Source: Demequina gelatinilytica (GTDB lineage Bacteria > Actinomycetota > Actinomycetes > Actinomycetales > Demequinaceae). Taken from it: a DNA stretch of 64,000 nucleotides. Location of the stretch: assembly GCF_000971115.1 (NCBI RefSeq), contig NZ_BBLV01000002.1, positions 124,001-188,000 of the forward strand. Direction: 5' to 3'. A program made the position numbers and the translations under genes. Positions 26,065-33,803 of this stretch are shown here, one piece after another (position 1 is the first letter of the stretch; each line of letters begins with the position of its first letter). The notes under the pieces were generated by a model. The model was not told the origin of the DNA and did not search any database. It worked only from the letters and a program-made list of their open reading frames with translations.

Positions 26065-27455
26065 GCGGTCGCCCCGAGCAGGCGAGGCATGAGCGGGATC
26101 ACGTCCCGCGCCTCCCGGTACCGCAGGCGTGAGACGCCGCCCACGGACTCGACCAGGTCCGCGAGCGTGTGGAGCTTGCGGGGCAGGCGCGCGAGGAAGG
26201 AGATCTGCTCGGCCAGGTGCGCGAGGCCCTCGAGGAGCGGCAGCTCCTCGATCACGGGCCTGTCGGCGTAGATGTCGCGCTCGATCAGCATCAGGCGGAC
26301 GAGCCTCAGCGGCGCGCCCGGCACCGGCACCAGGTCGAGCGACTCGGGCCCCCACTCCTCCTTGAGGCCACCCGCCTTGCGCTCGAGGATCGACAGCGGC
26401 TTCGGGTACGGGAGGACGCGGCGGTCGGCGTCGACCGCCAGCGTCTCGTCGGTGACGTAGCCGTAGTGCGCGCCGAGCGTGCGTGCGAGCGTGGTCTTCC
26501 CCGTACCGGAGGGCGCGATGAAGCCGACCACCTCCCCGGTGGGTGCCGCGATCCCGGCGGCGTGCAGCATCACCATCCCGCCCACGCGCTGCTCGATGGC
26601 CCGCACGGTGATGGCGCTCGTGAGGAAGTGGATCGCGTGGGACGGGTCGCCGTACGCGAGGCCGCCCGCCACGCGCGCGGCCGCGATCACGGCAGGGTCG
26701 GGATCCACCGTGACCTCGATCGCGGACTCGACCGGCGCATCGTCCGCCCCCGGCACCAGGCAGCGGCTCCACATGCGCCGCGCCGCGGCGGCGACAGGTG
26801 CCACCCCGGCGCCCGCGAAGTCCACCGCGAGGCGCACGCCGAAGGCGTCGAGCCGCATCGCGTCCTCGCTCGGCTCCGGGTGGGAGGATGCCGGCAGCAG
26901 CGCCGCCCACACCGCCGCCATCCACGCGCACGCGGCGTCGATGCGGTCGCCCAGCTGGTGGACATGCTCCTCGATGGCCTCGAGGGGCGGGAGCTCGAAG
27001 TCGAGCGGGATCCGGGTGGCGGCATCGCGGCGGCGGCCGAGCAGCGCCGGATGCTCCGCGAGCGGCGCCGCGCGCACGGCGCCGTCGTACAGGAAGGCGA
27101 GCTCCGAGAGGGTGAAGGCCCGGCGCGCGACGTGGGGATGGCGCTGCACCAGCGTCTCCCACTCGGCCTTGGTGCCCGTCACGATGAGGTCCGCGGCGTC
27201 GACGATCGCCGCGCTGAGCGACCGCGTGCGGAAGCCCGCCGGGTTCGCCCCCTTGCGCTCGATCTCGGCGCGCGCCAGATCGAGCATCGGCTCGCCGTCC
27301 GCGGCGTCGAGACCCGCGCTGGTGACGCGGATCGCCTCCGCGCTCACGCCATGGCTCGCGAGATGGCGCCGGAGCATGCGCTCCCCCGCCGCGGAGCGGC
27401 CCGCGTTGTCGGAGTCGACGATGAGCACGCGCAGGCGTGCCGGGACCTCCCGCAT
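26061..27455 (-). CDS. HPr-kinase-like protein fused to a catalytically altered low-molecular-weight phosphatase domain
   Basis: The 464-residue protein has two parts. Residues 8 to about 185 follow the low-molecular-weight tyrosine phosphatase pattern (VLIVDSDNAGRSAAGE, then TRSLSAAIVDAADLIVTGTKAEW). The catalytic C-x5-R loop reads D14-SDNAG-R20, so the nucleophilic Cys is gone and the domain should lack ordinary phosphatase activity. Residues about 200-464 match HPr-kinase-related proteins: P-loop IAPSGTGKTTLARTLG (313-328) and the acidic motif YVTDETLAVD (333-342). The neighbours are a tyrosine autokinase gene four bases upstream and a PqqD-like gene overlapping downstream. The N-terminal domain could be a phosphotyrosine-binding adaptor for the kinase's Tyr-rich tail; that is inference. 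Whether the C-terminal part phosphorylates a protein, peptide or sugar is unknown. Confidence 0.82.
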   Translation of the reverse strand: MREVPARLRVLIVDSDNAGRSAAGERMLRRHLASHGVSAEAIRVTSAGLDAADGEPMLDLARAEIERKGANPAGFRTRSLSAAIVDAADLIVTGTKAEWETLVQRHPHVARRAFTLSELAFLYDGAVRAAPLAEHPALLGRRRDAATRIPLDFELPPLEAIEEHVHQLGDRIDAACAWMAAVWAALLPASSHPEPSEDAMRLDAFGVRLAVDFAGAGVAPVAAAARRMWSRCLVPGADDAPVESAIEVTVDPDPAVIAAARVAGGLAYGDPSHAIHFLTSAITVRAIEQRVGGMVMLHAAGIAAPTGEVVGFIAPSGTGKTTLARTLGAHYGYVTDETLAVDADRRVLPYPKPLSILERKAGGLKEEWGPESLDLVPVPGAPLRLVRLMLIERDIYADRPVIEELPLLEGLAHLAEQISFLARLPRKLHTLADLVESVGGVSRLRYREARDVIPLMPRLLGATA

Positions 27456-27459
27456 CGCG

Positions 27460-29016
27460 TCAGGCCTCGCCGGGCGTGCGCGCCCCCGACTCCCCGCTGA
27501 CCACGTGGTCCCAGTCGAGGATGCCCTCGGGGCGGCCCTCGCGCCGCTGGTCGGACGGCCGGCCTGCCGCGGCATGCTTGGGTCCGCCCGTGCCGGCCGC
27601 GCGCGGTGCCGCGACGGATTCCGCCGGGGCAGCCTTCGCCTCGCCCCGGCCCTGCTTGTGCTGGTACTCGTACGCGTAGGCGTAGCGGTCCTTGTGCGCC
27701 CCGCGGCGCGGGACCGAGTTGAGGATCACGCCGAGCGCGCGTCCCTTGACCTTGTCGAGGTTCTGGAAGGCGCGGTCGAGCACGTCGATGGTGGTCTTGC
27801 CGGACCGGGCGACCACGAGCGCGCCGTCGGTGCGCGCCGTCAGCACCGCGGCGTCCGTCACCGGGATCAGCGGCGGGGTGTCGATGATCACCATCGCGTG
27901 CTCGGGGAACCCGTAGAGCAGGGTCTTCATCGCGTCGGAGGCGAGCAGCTCGGACGGGTTGGGCGGGATGACGCCCGAGGCGAGCACGAACAGGTGGCCC
28001 GTCTCGCCGTAGGCCTGCAGCACGTCGCGCGTCGAGGCGCGGCCCACGAGCACGTCGGTGAGGCCCGCGCCCTCGACCAGGCCCAGCTTCTTGGCGATCA
28101 CCGGCCGGCGCAGGTCGGCGTCGACGAGCACCACGTCGTGGCCGGAGTCCGCGATCGCCTCTGCGAGCGTGATCGCCGCGGTGGACTTGCCGTCGCCGGG
28201 CAGCGCGGAGGTCACCACGATGACGCGCGGCGGGTTGTCGACGTCCATGAACTGGAGGTTGGTGCGCAGCTGGCGGACCGCCTCCTTCATGGCGAAGTCG
28301 CTCGTGTCCACCTTCATCGCCGAGCGCGCGAAGGACGGGTCGAAGGGCAGCGCGCCCACGACCGGCGCGTCGAACTCCCGCTCCACGTCCTCGGTCTTGC
28401 GCAGCCGGCGGTCGAGCGCGGCCTTGACCAGCGCGTAGCCGATGCCGAGCGCGAGGCCCACGAGCACGCCCAGCACCACCGCGAGCTTGACGTTCGGGGA
28501 GGTGGGAGCGGACGGCAGCACCGCGCTGTCGAGGGTCTGGAGGCTCACCACCGAGGTGGTCTCACCGTCCGCGGAGCCCTCGTTCTCGAGGTCCGAGACC
28601 ACCGCGGTCATGCCCGCGATCCAGGCCTCGGCAAGGTCGCGCGCGGCCTCGGGCGTGGGCCCGTTCGCGGCGACGCGCAGCACGGCCGTGTCGAGCGGAT
28701 TCGTGACGGACACGCGGGCGACCAGCGCATCCGCGCTCGAGGACAGGCCCAGCTCCTCCGCGGCATGCTCCGCGACCTTGCGGGACTTCGCGATGTCCAG
28801 GTAGCTCTTCACGCGGGACTTCGCGTAGTTGTCGCCCACCAGCGCGCTGCCCAGGTCCTGGCTCGCGCCCGTGGTGATGATCGCGGAGCCGGTGGCCGTG
28901 TAGACCTTCGGCTGCGTGAGGGTCCACCCGAATGCGAGCAGGCCGCCCAGCACGGTGACCATGACGATCACGATCCAGTGTGCGCGGAACACCCGCAGGT
29001 AGTCCTGGAGCTCCAT
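27460..29016 (-). CDS. Wzz/BY-kinase-type polysaccharide co-polymerase and tyrosine autokinase (first)
   Basis: The 518-residue membrane protein controls polysaccharide chain length. Two membrane helices (about 15-33 and 178-198) flank an external Wzz domain, and the cytosolic C-terminus is a BY-kinase. Walker A is LPGDGKST (272-279), Walker A' is VVLVDADLRRP (295-305) with both Asp residues present, and Walker B is MVIIDTPPL. Two Tyr-rich sites are visible: RYAYAYEYQHKQ, and then a long basic, Ala/Gly-rich tail of about 60 residues not seen in the other two copies. It is the most divergent of the three kinases here and the only one with a complete Walker A'. It is co-transcribed with the HprK-like, PqqD and nucleotidyltransferase genes. 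Confidence 0.9.
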   Translation of the reverse strand: MELQDYLRVFRAHWIVIVMVTVLGGLLAFGWTLTQPKVYTATGSAIITTGASQDLGSALVGDNYAKSRVKSYLDIAKSRKVAEHAAEELGLSSSADALVARVSVTNPLDTAVLRVAANGPTPEAARDLAEAWIAGMTAVVSDLENEGSADGETTSVVSLQTLDSAVLPSAPTSPNVKLAVVLGVLVGLALGIGYALVKAALDRRLRKTEDVEREFDAPVVGALPFDPSFARSAMKVDTSDFAMKEAVRQLRTNLQFMDVDNPPRVIVVTSALPGDGKSTAAITLAEAIADSGHDVVLVDADLRRPVIAKKLGLVEGAGLTDVLVGRASTRDVLQAYGETGHLFVLASGVIPPNPSELLASDAMKTLLYGFPEHAMVIIDTPPLIPVTDAAVLTARTDGALVVARSGKTTIDVLDRAFQNLDKVKGRALGVILNSVPRRGAHKDRYAYAYEYQHKQGRGEAKAAPAESVAAPRAAGTGGPKHAAAGRPSDQRREGRPEGILDWDHVVSGESGARTPGEA

Positions 29017-29044
29017 GGATCCCTCTTTCCTGTCCCTCGTCTGG

Positions 29045-29341
29045 TCAGTTTAGGGGCGCGACCCTCTCCACCAGTCCCAGCGCGGTCAACTCGGCCACGA
29101 ACGCGGCGACCGCCTCAGTGATCTCCTCGGCACCGCCACCGTGCGCCGCGGCGAGCTCCCCGGCCACGTCGTCGATGGTCCGCGCGCCGTCGATGCGGGT
29201 CCAGATCTCGAAGGCCACGCCCTCGAACAGGTACGGCGACTGCTGCTGCTCGACCCGCGGCAGGTTGAGCACCACGGCGTGGTCGGCGTGCCTGACCTCT
29301 GCGAGCCCTGGCGCCTGACGCAGGGACGATGCGCGGGTCAC
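29045..29341 (-). CDS. PqqD-like small protein (second)
   Basis: The 98-residue protein has the PqqD pattern: VVLNLPRVEQQQSPYLFEGVAFEIWTRI, then ARTIDDVAGELAAAHG and AVAAFVAELTALGLVERV. It differs clearly from the first PqqD protein, so the operon encodes two non-identical members. The GTG at 29341 overlaps the nucleotidyltransferase stop as GTGA. Its position before the tyrosine kinase suggests a partner role in the same pathway. Confidence 0.72.
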   Translation of the reverse strand: MTRASSLRQAPGLAEVRHADHAVVLNLPRVEQQQSPYLFEGVAFEIWTRIDGARTIDDVAGELAAAHGGGAEEITEAVAAFVAELTALGLVERVAPLN

Positions 29342-30309
29342 GGCGCGCCGTCCTTGTCGGGGCGGGTGAGGGTGCGGTCCGTCTCGCCGCGGCGCGCGCG
29401 GGCCAACGAGGACACCACCCCGGGCGCGGCTCGAAGCCCGCGGCCCCAGCGCTCGAAGCGTGCCCGCACCAGCGCGGCTCGACCGGGACGGATCTCCGGA
29501 TGGTCGCGCCGCAGGTCCTGCTCGGAGCGCCAGAACGCGTTCCAGATCAGTCGCGGACGGCGCCGCAGCGGCGAGCCCGCGATGATCTGCCAGTGCTGGA
29601 CCGTCGACGAGCCCTGCGCGCCCGTGCGCACCCGCCACGCGTCGAGGTCAGGGTCCACGCGCGCGGGCGTCGGGGGCGGGAGCGCGACGAAGCGCTCGAG
29701 CACCGGTCGCGCGGTGTCCTGGCACCCGGTGAGGGAGGCGAGGCTCGCGAGGTCCGCGCGCTCCGTCTCCGAGAGCGACGGCAGGACGGTGTCGAGCAGC
29801 ATCCGGACCTCGATGGCGTGACGCGTGGTCTGCGCGGGCGTGCGCAGGCTGTGCAGCGCGGCGATGAGGATGGCGCCGATGCGGTCGGGGATGCACACCT
29901 CGACGCCGGCCAGGGTGAGCGGGACGCGGCGCTCCCACAGCGCCTCGAACACGTCCGCGGGCTCCCGGAGGAATCCCGGGAAGCGCACGTGCACGTCGAT
30001 GTCGCACGGCCAGGAGTCGTGGATGAGCGTCACGGAGTGCGTCGCGAACAGATGGGCGAGGTCGGAGTGCTCGCGCTCGTGCCAGCCGGCCGCGGCGAGG
30101 CCGTCGAGCATCGCGGCGAGGTCCTGGGGCGCCACCATCGCATCGGCATCGGCGCTGACCCGCGCGGGTCGCAGGCCGTGGTGGGCGGAGCCAGGTCCCT
30201 TGAGGAACAGCACGCGGATGCCGCGCGCACGCCCCACGCTGTCCACGAGGGCGTGGGCGAGCTCCACCGCATCCGCCGCGGCCAGCGCGCTGGGCTCCAC
30301 GCGCGCCAC
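29338..30309 (-). CDS. Nucleotidyltransferase-family protein (PF14907-like)
   Basis: The protein is about 323 residues and matches the uncharacterised nucleotidyltransferase family often found with HprK- and PqqD-like proteins. The polymerase-beta-like core is visible as FLKGPGSAHHGLRPARVSADADAMV, with the metal-binding D-x-D in SADADAMV, and WPCDIDVHVRFPGF supplying a third Asp. The C-terminal 100 residues are Arg-rich. The start is uncertain between GTG at 30309 and 30300; neither has a good ribosome site. As the first gene of the minus-strand operon (nucleotidyltransferase, PqqD, tyrosine kinase, HprK fusion, PqqD) it diverges from the flippase gene. Substrate is unknown. Confidence 0.75.
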   Translation of the reverse strand: MARVEPSALAAADAVELAHALVDSVGRARGIRVLFLKGPGSAHHGLRPARVSADADAMVAPQDLAAMLDGLAAAGWHEREHSDLAHLFATHSVTLIHDSWPCDIDVHVRFPGFLREPADVFEALWERRVPLTLAGVEVCIPDRIGAILIAALHSLRTPAQTTRHAIEVRMLLDTVLPSLSETERADLASLASLTGCQDTARPVLERFVALPPPTPARVDPDLDAWRVRTGAQGSSTVQHWQIIAGSPLRRRPRLIWNAFWRSEQDLRRDHPEIRPGRAALVRARFERWGRGLRAAPGVVSSLARARRGETDRTLTRPDKDGAP

Positions 30310-30460
30310 ACTATCGCCCGCGCGTGCGCTCCCCGGGGACGCGAGCGGCCCGCCAGGTAGAGTGCGAGCACATGTGATCGCACCCGGGGGTGAGGATGGC
30401 AGGTCGGCTCGCGCACCGCATCGCACCGCCCCGCATCGTCCCCGTAAGCCGGGTCCCGGC

Positions 30461-31927
30461 ATGACGGACCTGGCGCGCGTCGGCGCGCGCGGCGGCGTGG
30501 TCGCGATCGTCACGCAGGCGGTCACCATGGCCGCCCGCCTGGTCTCGGTGATCCTGCTGGCGCGGTGGATCGCGCCGGAGTACTTCGGCCTGGTCGCGAT
30601 CGTGGTGAGCCTGTCCGACATCGCGGTCGCGATCATCGGGCTCGGGCTGCCGATGGCGGTCGCGCAGGCGCCCGGGCTGTCGCACAAGGCGCGCAGCTCG
30701 CTGTTCGCGGTCAACGCGGGGCTGGGCGTGGTGTTCGCGCTCGCCTTCTTCCTGGGCGCGGACGCGATCGCCGCGCTCTACGACGAGCCGCGCATCGTGC
30801 CCCTCACCCGCTGGCTCGCCCTGGTGCCGCTGCTCGCGGGGCTCACCGCGCAGTTCCGCGGGCAGCTCATGGTGGATCTCAAGGCGGCGTCCTCGCAGGC
30901 GATCGTGGCGGCCACGCGCGTGATCGGCGTGGGCGCGGCGGTCGCCTTCGCCGCGGCGACCGGCAGCCCGTACGCGCTGGTGGTGCTCGCGGTGGTGCCG
31001 CAGGCGCTGCAGCTGCCGTGGCTCGCCTTCGCCGCGCGGTGGCGCCCCGGGCTGCCAGGCGAGTGGCGCGAGGCCGGGGGGCTGATCCGCGTAGGCGCGC
31101 ACATCTTCGGGCTCACCATGGTCCGCAGCCTCACGCGCAGCATCCTGGTGCCGGTGATGGGCCTGTTCCAGCCTGCCGCGATGGTGGGCCAGTACGACCG
31201 CGCATCGCAGCTGTCCGCCACGCCCGTCAACTCGCTCACCGACGGCCTCCAGCAGGTCGCGATCCCCCTGCTCGCGCGGGTCCGCGACGACCGCGAGCGC
31301 ATGATGCGCGCCTTCGACAGCCTCCAGGTCGCGATAGTGATGTCGATGGTCTCCGCCATGTGGCTCGCGGCTGCGATAGGCGAGCCGCTGGTGGTGGTGC
31401 TGCTGGGCGAGGACTGGCAGGTCGCCGGCATGGTCTTCCAGCTGGTCACCATCGGGGCCGGCTTCCGGCTGGTCGCGACGGTCCAGCAGTGGCTGTTCAT
31501 CGCGGGCGAGGCCACGGCCGCGGGGCTGCGCTTCAGCCTCTGGAGCCAGCCGGCGGTGGTCGCGCTGTCGCTCGCGGGGCTGCCGTGGGGCGTGGTCGGG
31601 GTGTCGGTGATGAACGCGGCGGCGTGGCTGGTGTTCTGGCCGGTAGGCGCGGTGTTCGCCGGGAGGGCCGTGGGGGTGTCGGCACGGTCCGTGCTGGGCG
31701 GGACGGCCTATGCGACGGCGCTGTTCGCGGCGCCCATCGCGGTCGCGGCGGCGCTGCCGCGGCTCTGGGTCGACGGGAACGTGCCGCAGATCCTCGCGGG
31801 TACCGCCGCCGGGCTGGCGGTAGCGGGCCTGATGCTCGCCGTCAACGGACGCCTGCGGCGGACCTTCATGCGATTCGTGAGGCAGGTGACGGGCTCGCTG
31901 CGGCGGTCCTCCTCTTCGCCCCGCTGA
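30461..31927 (+). CDS. Polysaccharide flippase, Wzx/MOP superfamily (first)
   Basis: The 488-residue integral membrane protein has 12 to 14 hydrophobic helices and the MOP-type N-terminus (GARGGVVAIVTQAVTMAARLVSVILLARWIAPEYFGL region), with SQLSATPVNSLTDGLQQVAIP in the middle. It should move undecaprenyl-linked repeat units to the outer face of the membrane. The TGA stop (31925-31927) lies inside palindromic repeat D. The C-terminal tail is basic. This is one of two flippases in the window. Confidence 0.88.
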   Translation: MTDLARVGARGGVVAIVTQAVTMAARLVSVILLARWIAPEYFGLVAIVVSLSDIAVAIIGLGLPMAVAQAPGLSHKARSSLFAVNAGLGVVFALAFFLGADAIAALYDEPRIVPLTRWLALVPLLAGLTAQFRGQLMVDLKAASSQAIVAATRVIGVGAAVAFAAATGSPYALVVLAVVPQALQLPWLAFAARWRPGLPGEWREAGGLIRVGAHIFGLTMVRSLTRSILVPVMGLFQPAAMVGQYDRASQLSATPVNSLTDGLQQVAIPLLARVRDDRERMMRAFDSLQVAIVMSMVSAMWLAAAIGEPLVVVLLGEDWQVAGMVFQLVTIGAGFRLVATVQQWLFIAGEATAAGLRFSLWSQPAVVALSLAGLPWGVVGVSVMNAAAWLVFWPVGAVFAGRAVGVSARSVLGGTAYATALFAAPIAVAAALPRLWVDGNVPQILAGTAAGLAVAGLMLAVNGRLRRTFMRFVRQVTGSLRRSSSSPR

Positions 31928-31976
31928 CACATGAAGGTGCGCACAGGGACGTGTGCGAGCACCCGTGTGTCAGCGG
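31921..31976. repeat. Palindromic repeat, family 2, copy D
   Basis: The 56-base hairpin has ends CCGCTGACAC and GTGTCAGCGG and inner arms GGTGCGCACAG and GTGTGCGAGCACC. The flippase stop codon is the TGA of CGCTGACAC. A near-identical copy (E) lies 1.07 kb downstream on the other side of a DUF559 gene. Confidence 0.8.
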
Positions 31977-32063
31977 GGCGCACGGTCCCTCACGCCCGCC
32001 CTCCCTTCCACAGGTCGAGGCCCGCCGCGACGCTCGTCCTCGCAGGCGAGGCACGATGCGCGA

Positions 32064-32993
32064 GTGCCCCGGTCCCTCGAGCTCGATCGTCGCGTGGACC
32101 AGCTGGTCACGCGGCTCGAGTGGCGTGCGCCGGGAGCCATGACTCGCAGCGCGGTGCTCACGGCCGTCGGACGACGCGGGCTGGAGAACGCTGCGCGGCG
32201 GGGACGCATCGTCGCGCTGCTCCCCGGCGTCTACGTCGCGGCGGCGTGCGCCGATTCCCACGCGGTGCGGTGCGAGGCGGTGCAGGCGTGGTCGAAGGGG
32301 CGCGTGCTGATCGCGGGAGAGTCAGCGCTGCACCTGCTCGACACCCGCTACCCGGCTCCCGACACGGTCCGCTGCCTCGGTCCGTCGTCCTGGAACGCAC
32401 GCGCTCCCGCATGGGTGGACCTCACGCGCACGCGGCTCCCGCGCGTGACGTCATCCCGCGGCGGAGTGCGATGCCTCCCGGCAGAGGCGGCGCTGCTCGA
32501 CGCCTGGGCGTGCGCCCCAAGGTGGCGTCGCAAGGACGTGCTCTACCGCGCGCTGTGGCTCAGGATCGCGGGACCCCGGCGCCTGATCGATGCGGCGAAG
32601 CGACGTTCGCGCCTGCCGGATCGCCGGGTGTTCGACGGGATCATGGGCGAGTTCGTGACCGGGGCGACCTCGCCGACCGAGGTGATGGCACGGCGTGAGG
32701 TGTTCGTCGGACCGGAGTTCGCGGAGCTCGAGTGGCAGGTCGCGATGGTCGTCGAGGGACGGGACCGCACCGCCGATGCCGTTCATCGGAGCTCGCGCAC
32801 CGTGATCGAGTGCGACGGCGAGGCGTATCACGGCAGCCGCGCCGGTAGGAGGCGTGATCGCGAGCGCGATACCGAGTTCGGCTCGGCGGGATGGCACACG
32901 GTCAGGTTCTCGTTCCAGGACCTGAGCGGGCGACCAGCGTGGTGCCGCCGCATGCTGCGGCTCACCATCGGCGCCCGGCTCGCGCCTCGCTGA
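32064..32993 (+). CDS. DUF559 / AbiEi-antitoxin-like protein with Vsr-type nuclease fold (copy 2)
   Basis: The protein is about 309 residues, with a winged-helix-like N-terminus (RSAVLTAVGRRGLENAARRGRIVALLPGVYV) and a C-terminal DUF559 domain. The candidate catalytic residues are the Asp of TADAVH and Glu/Asp of TVIECDGEAYHGS, followed by a basic helix (RRRDRERDTEFG). It shares architecture but little sequence with the copy at 9 kb. Family-2 palindromes D and E bracket it, and its own stop codon lies inside E exactly where the flippase stop lies inside D. The GTG at 32064 is chosen because it includes the full first helix (LDRRVDQLVTRLEW); ATG at 32139 is the alternative. Confidence 0.72.
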   Translation: MPRSLELDRRVDQLVTRLEWRAPGAMTRSAVLTAVGRRGLENAARRGRIVALLPGVYVAAACADSHAVRCEAVQAWSKGRVLIAGESALHLLDTRYPAPDTVRCLGPSSWNARAPAWVDLTRTRLPRVTSSRGGVRCLPAEAALLDAWACAPRWRRKDVLYRALWLRIAGPRRLIDAAKRRSRLPDRRVFDGIMGEFVTGATSPTEVMARREVFVGPEFAELEWQVAMVVEGRDRTADAVHRSSRTVIECDGEAYHGSRAGRRRDRERDTEFGSAGWHTVRFSFQDLSGRPAWCRRMLRLTIGARLAPR

Positions 32994-33041
32994 CACATGG
33001 AGGTGCGCACAGGTCCGTGTGCGAGCATCCATGTGTCAGCG
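32988..33041. repeat. Palindromic repeat, family 2, copy E
   Basis: The 54-base hairpin has ends CGCTGACACATGGA and TCCATGTGTCAGCG, which pair perfectly over 14 bases, and inner arms GGTGCGCAC and GTGTGCGAGC. It matches copy D with compensating changes in the stem (TGGA/TCCA against TGAA/CCCG), which suggests selection for pairing. The DUF559 stop TGA (32991-32993) is inside it. Confidence 0.82.
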
Positions 33042-33085
33042 GGACGCAAGGGGGCGGGACGCAAGGGGGCGGGGCGCAAGGGGGG
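33040..33085. repeat. Three tandem 15-base units
   Basis: The unit GGGACGCAAGGGGGC occurs three times with one change (GGGGCGCAAGGGGGC in the third), directly between repeat E and the stop of the sulfotransferase gene. It is probably a slippage product. Confidence 0.7.
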
Positions 33086-33802
33086 CTAGAACCCGGCGCG
33101 CTCCAGGATCCGCGCGTGGAGCTCCTCGCAACCGCTGCCCGCGAGCGCCGCGACCGCCTGGTCCTCGAGCTCGCGGCGGCGCGCCTTCTTCTCCTCCGTG
33201 GGCACCGGCACCAGCCCGGCCATGCCCTTGCGCTGGTAGCCCGGGGTCTCGAGCAGGCGGGCGCGGATGCGCTCCTGCAGCTCCTCGTCGTACGGCTCCG
33301 CGTGGAGGTCGAGCCCGTAGCGCTGCTCGATCGCGTGGGCGGCGCCCTCGGGGTCCGCCGTGAATCGCTCGAACGGCAGCACCATCACCTGGTCCAGGTA
33401 CGGGAGCATCCGCTGGTGGTAGAAGCGCCACCACTCGACCGCCAGCGCCGCATCCATGCGCGGGTCCGCGACCAGGAGCGACAGCACCGCGTCCAGCGGT
33501 CGGCGCACCACCAGCACGGCGGGCACGTCCCACCGGGCGGCGCGCGCGTACTGGCCCACCACGTGGAGGTGGTGGCCCAGCCGGAGCTCCGGATCGCAGG
33601 TCCGCAGGTACCGCACCAGGAAGGAGTTGCCCGAGCGCGGGAAGCCCTCGACCACCAGCGCCGTGTCGCGCATCGTCAGCCCCCGCGTGTGGCGGCGCAG
33701 GCGCGCGATCGCGCCGGTCCCCCACGCGGTGGCGCCGATGCGCCACTTGAGACGGCGCGCGGGAGGCAGCACCCGCGCGGTCACCGAGGTCTCCACAGCC
33801 AC
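33086..33802 (-). CDS. Sulfotransferase-like P-loop protein (cluster member 1)
   Basis: The protein has 238 residues. The 5'-phosphosulfate loop is VEGFPRSGNSFLVRYL and the 3'-phosphate motif is VLVVRRPLDAVLSLLV, with the usual spacing of about 45 residues. The basic C-terminal helix (EEKKARRRELEDQAVAAL) resembles others of this group. The GTG at 33802 begins one base after the stop of the upstream sulfotransferase gene and has GGGGAG at good spacing. It is the last of five tandem sulfotransferase genes that appear to share one transcript. Confidence 0.78.
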   Translation of the reverse strand: MAVETSVTARVLPPARRLKWRIGATAWGTGAIARLRRHTRGLTMRDTALVVEGFPRSGNSFLVRYLRTCDPELRLGHHLHVVGQYARAARWDVPAVLVVRRPLDAVLSLLVADPRMDAALAVEWWRFYHQRMLPYLDQVMVLPFERFTADPEGAAHAIEQRYGLDLHAEPYDEELQERIRARLLETPGYQRKGMAGLVPVPTEEKKARRRELEDQAVAALAGSGCEELHARILERAGF

Positions 33803-33803
33803 G

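Noticed and set aside
25765-30309. Lasso-peptide biosynthetic cluster suggested by HprK-like, PqqD-like and nucleotidyltransferase genes
   Set aside because: There is no asparagine-synthetase-like cyclase, no B2-type protease and no precursor peptide nearby. The PqqD proteins are coupled to polysaccharide genes instead.
33040-33085. Attachment site or small mobile element formed by the triple 15-base repeat
   Set aside because: It is a short G-rich tandem array of one unit with no partner elsewhere, more likely replication slippage.
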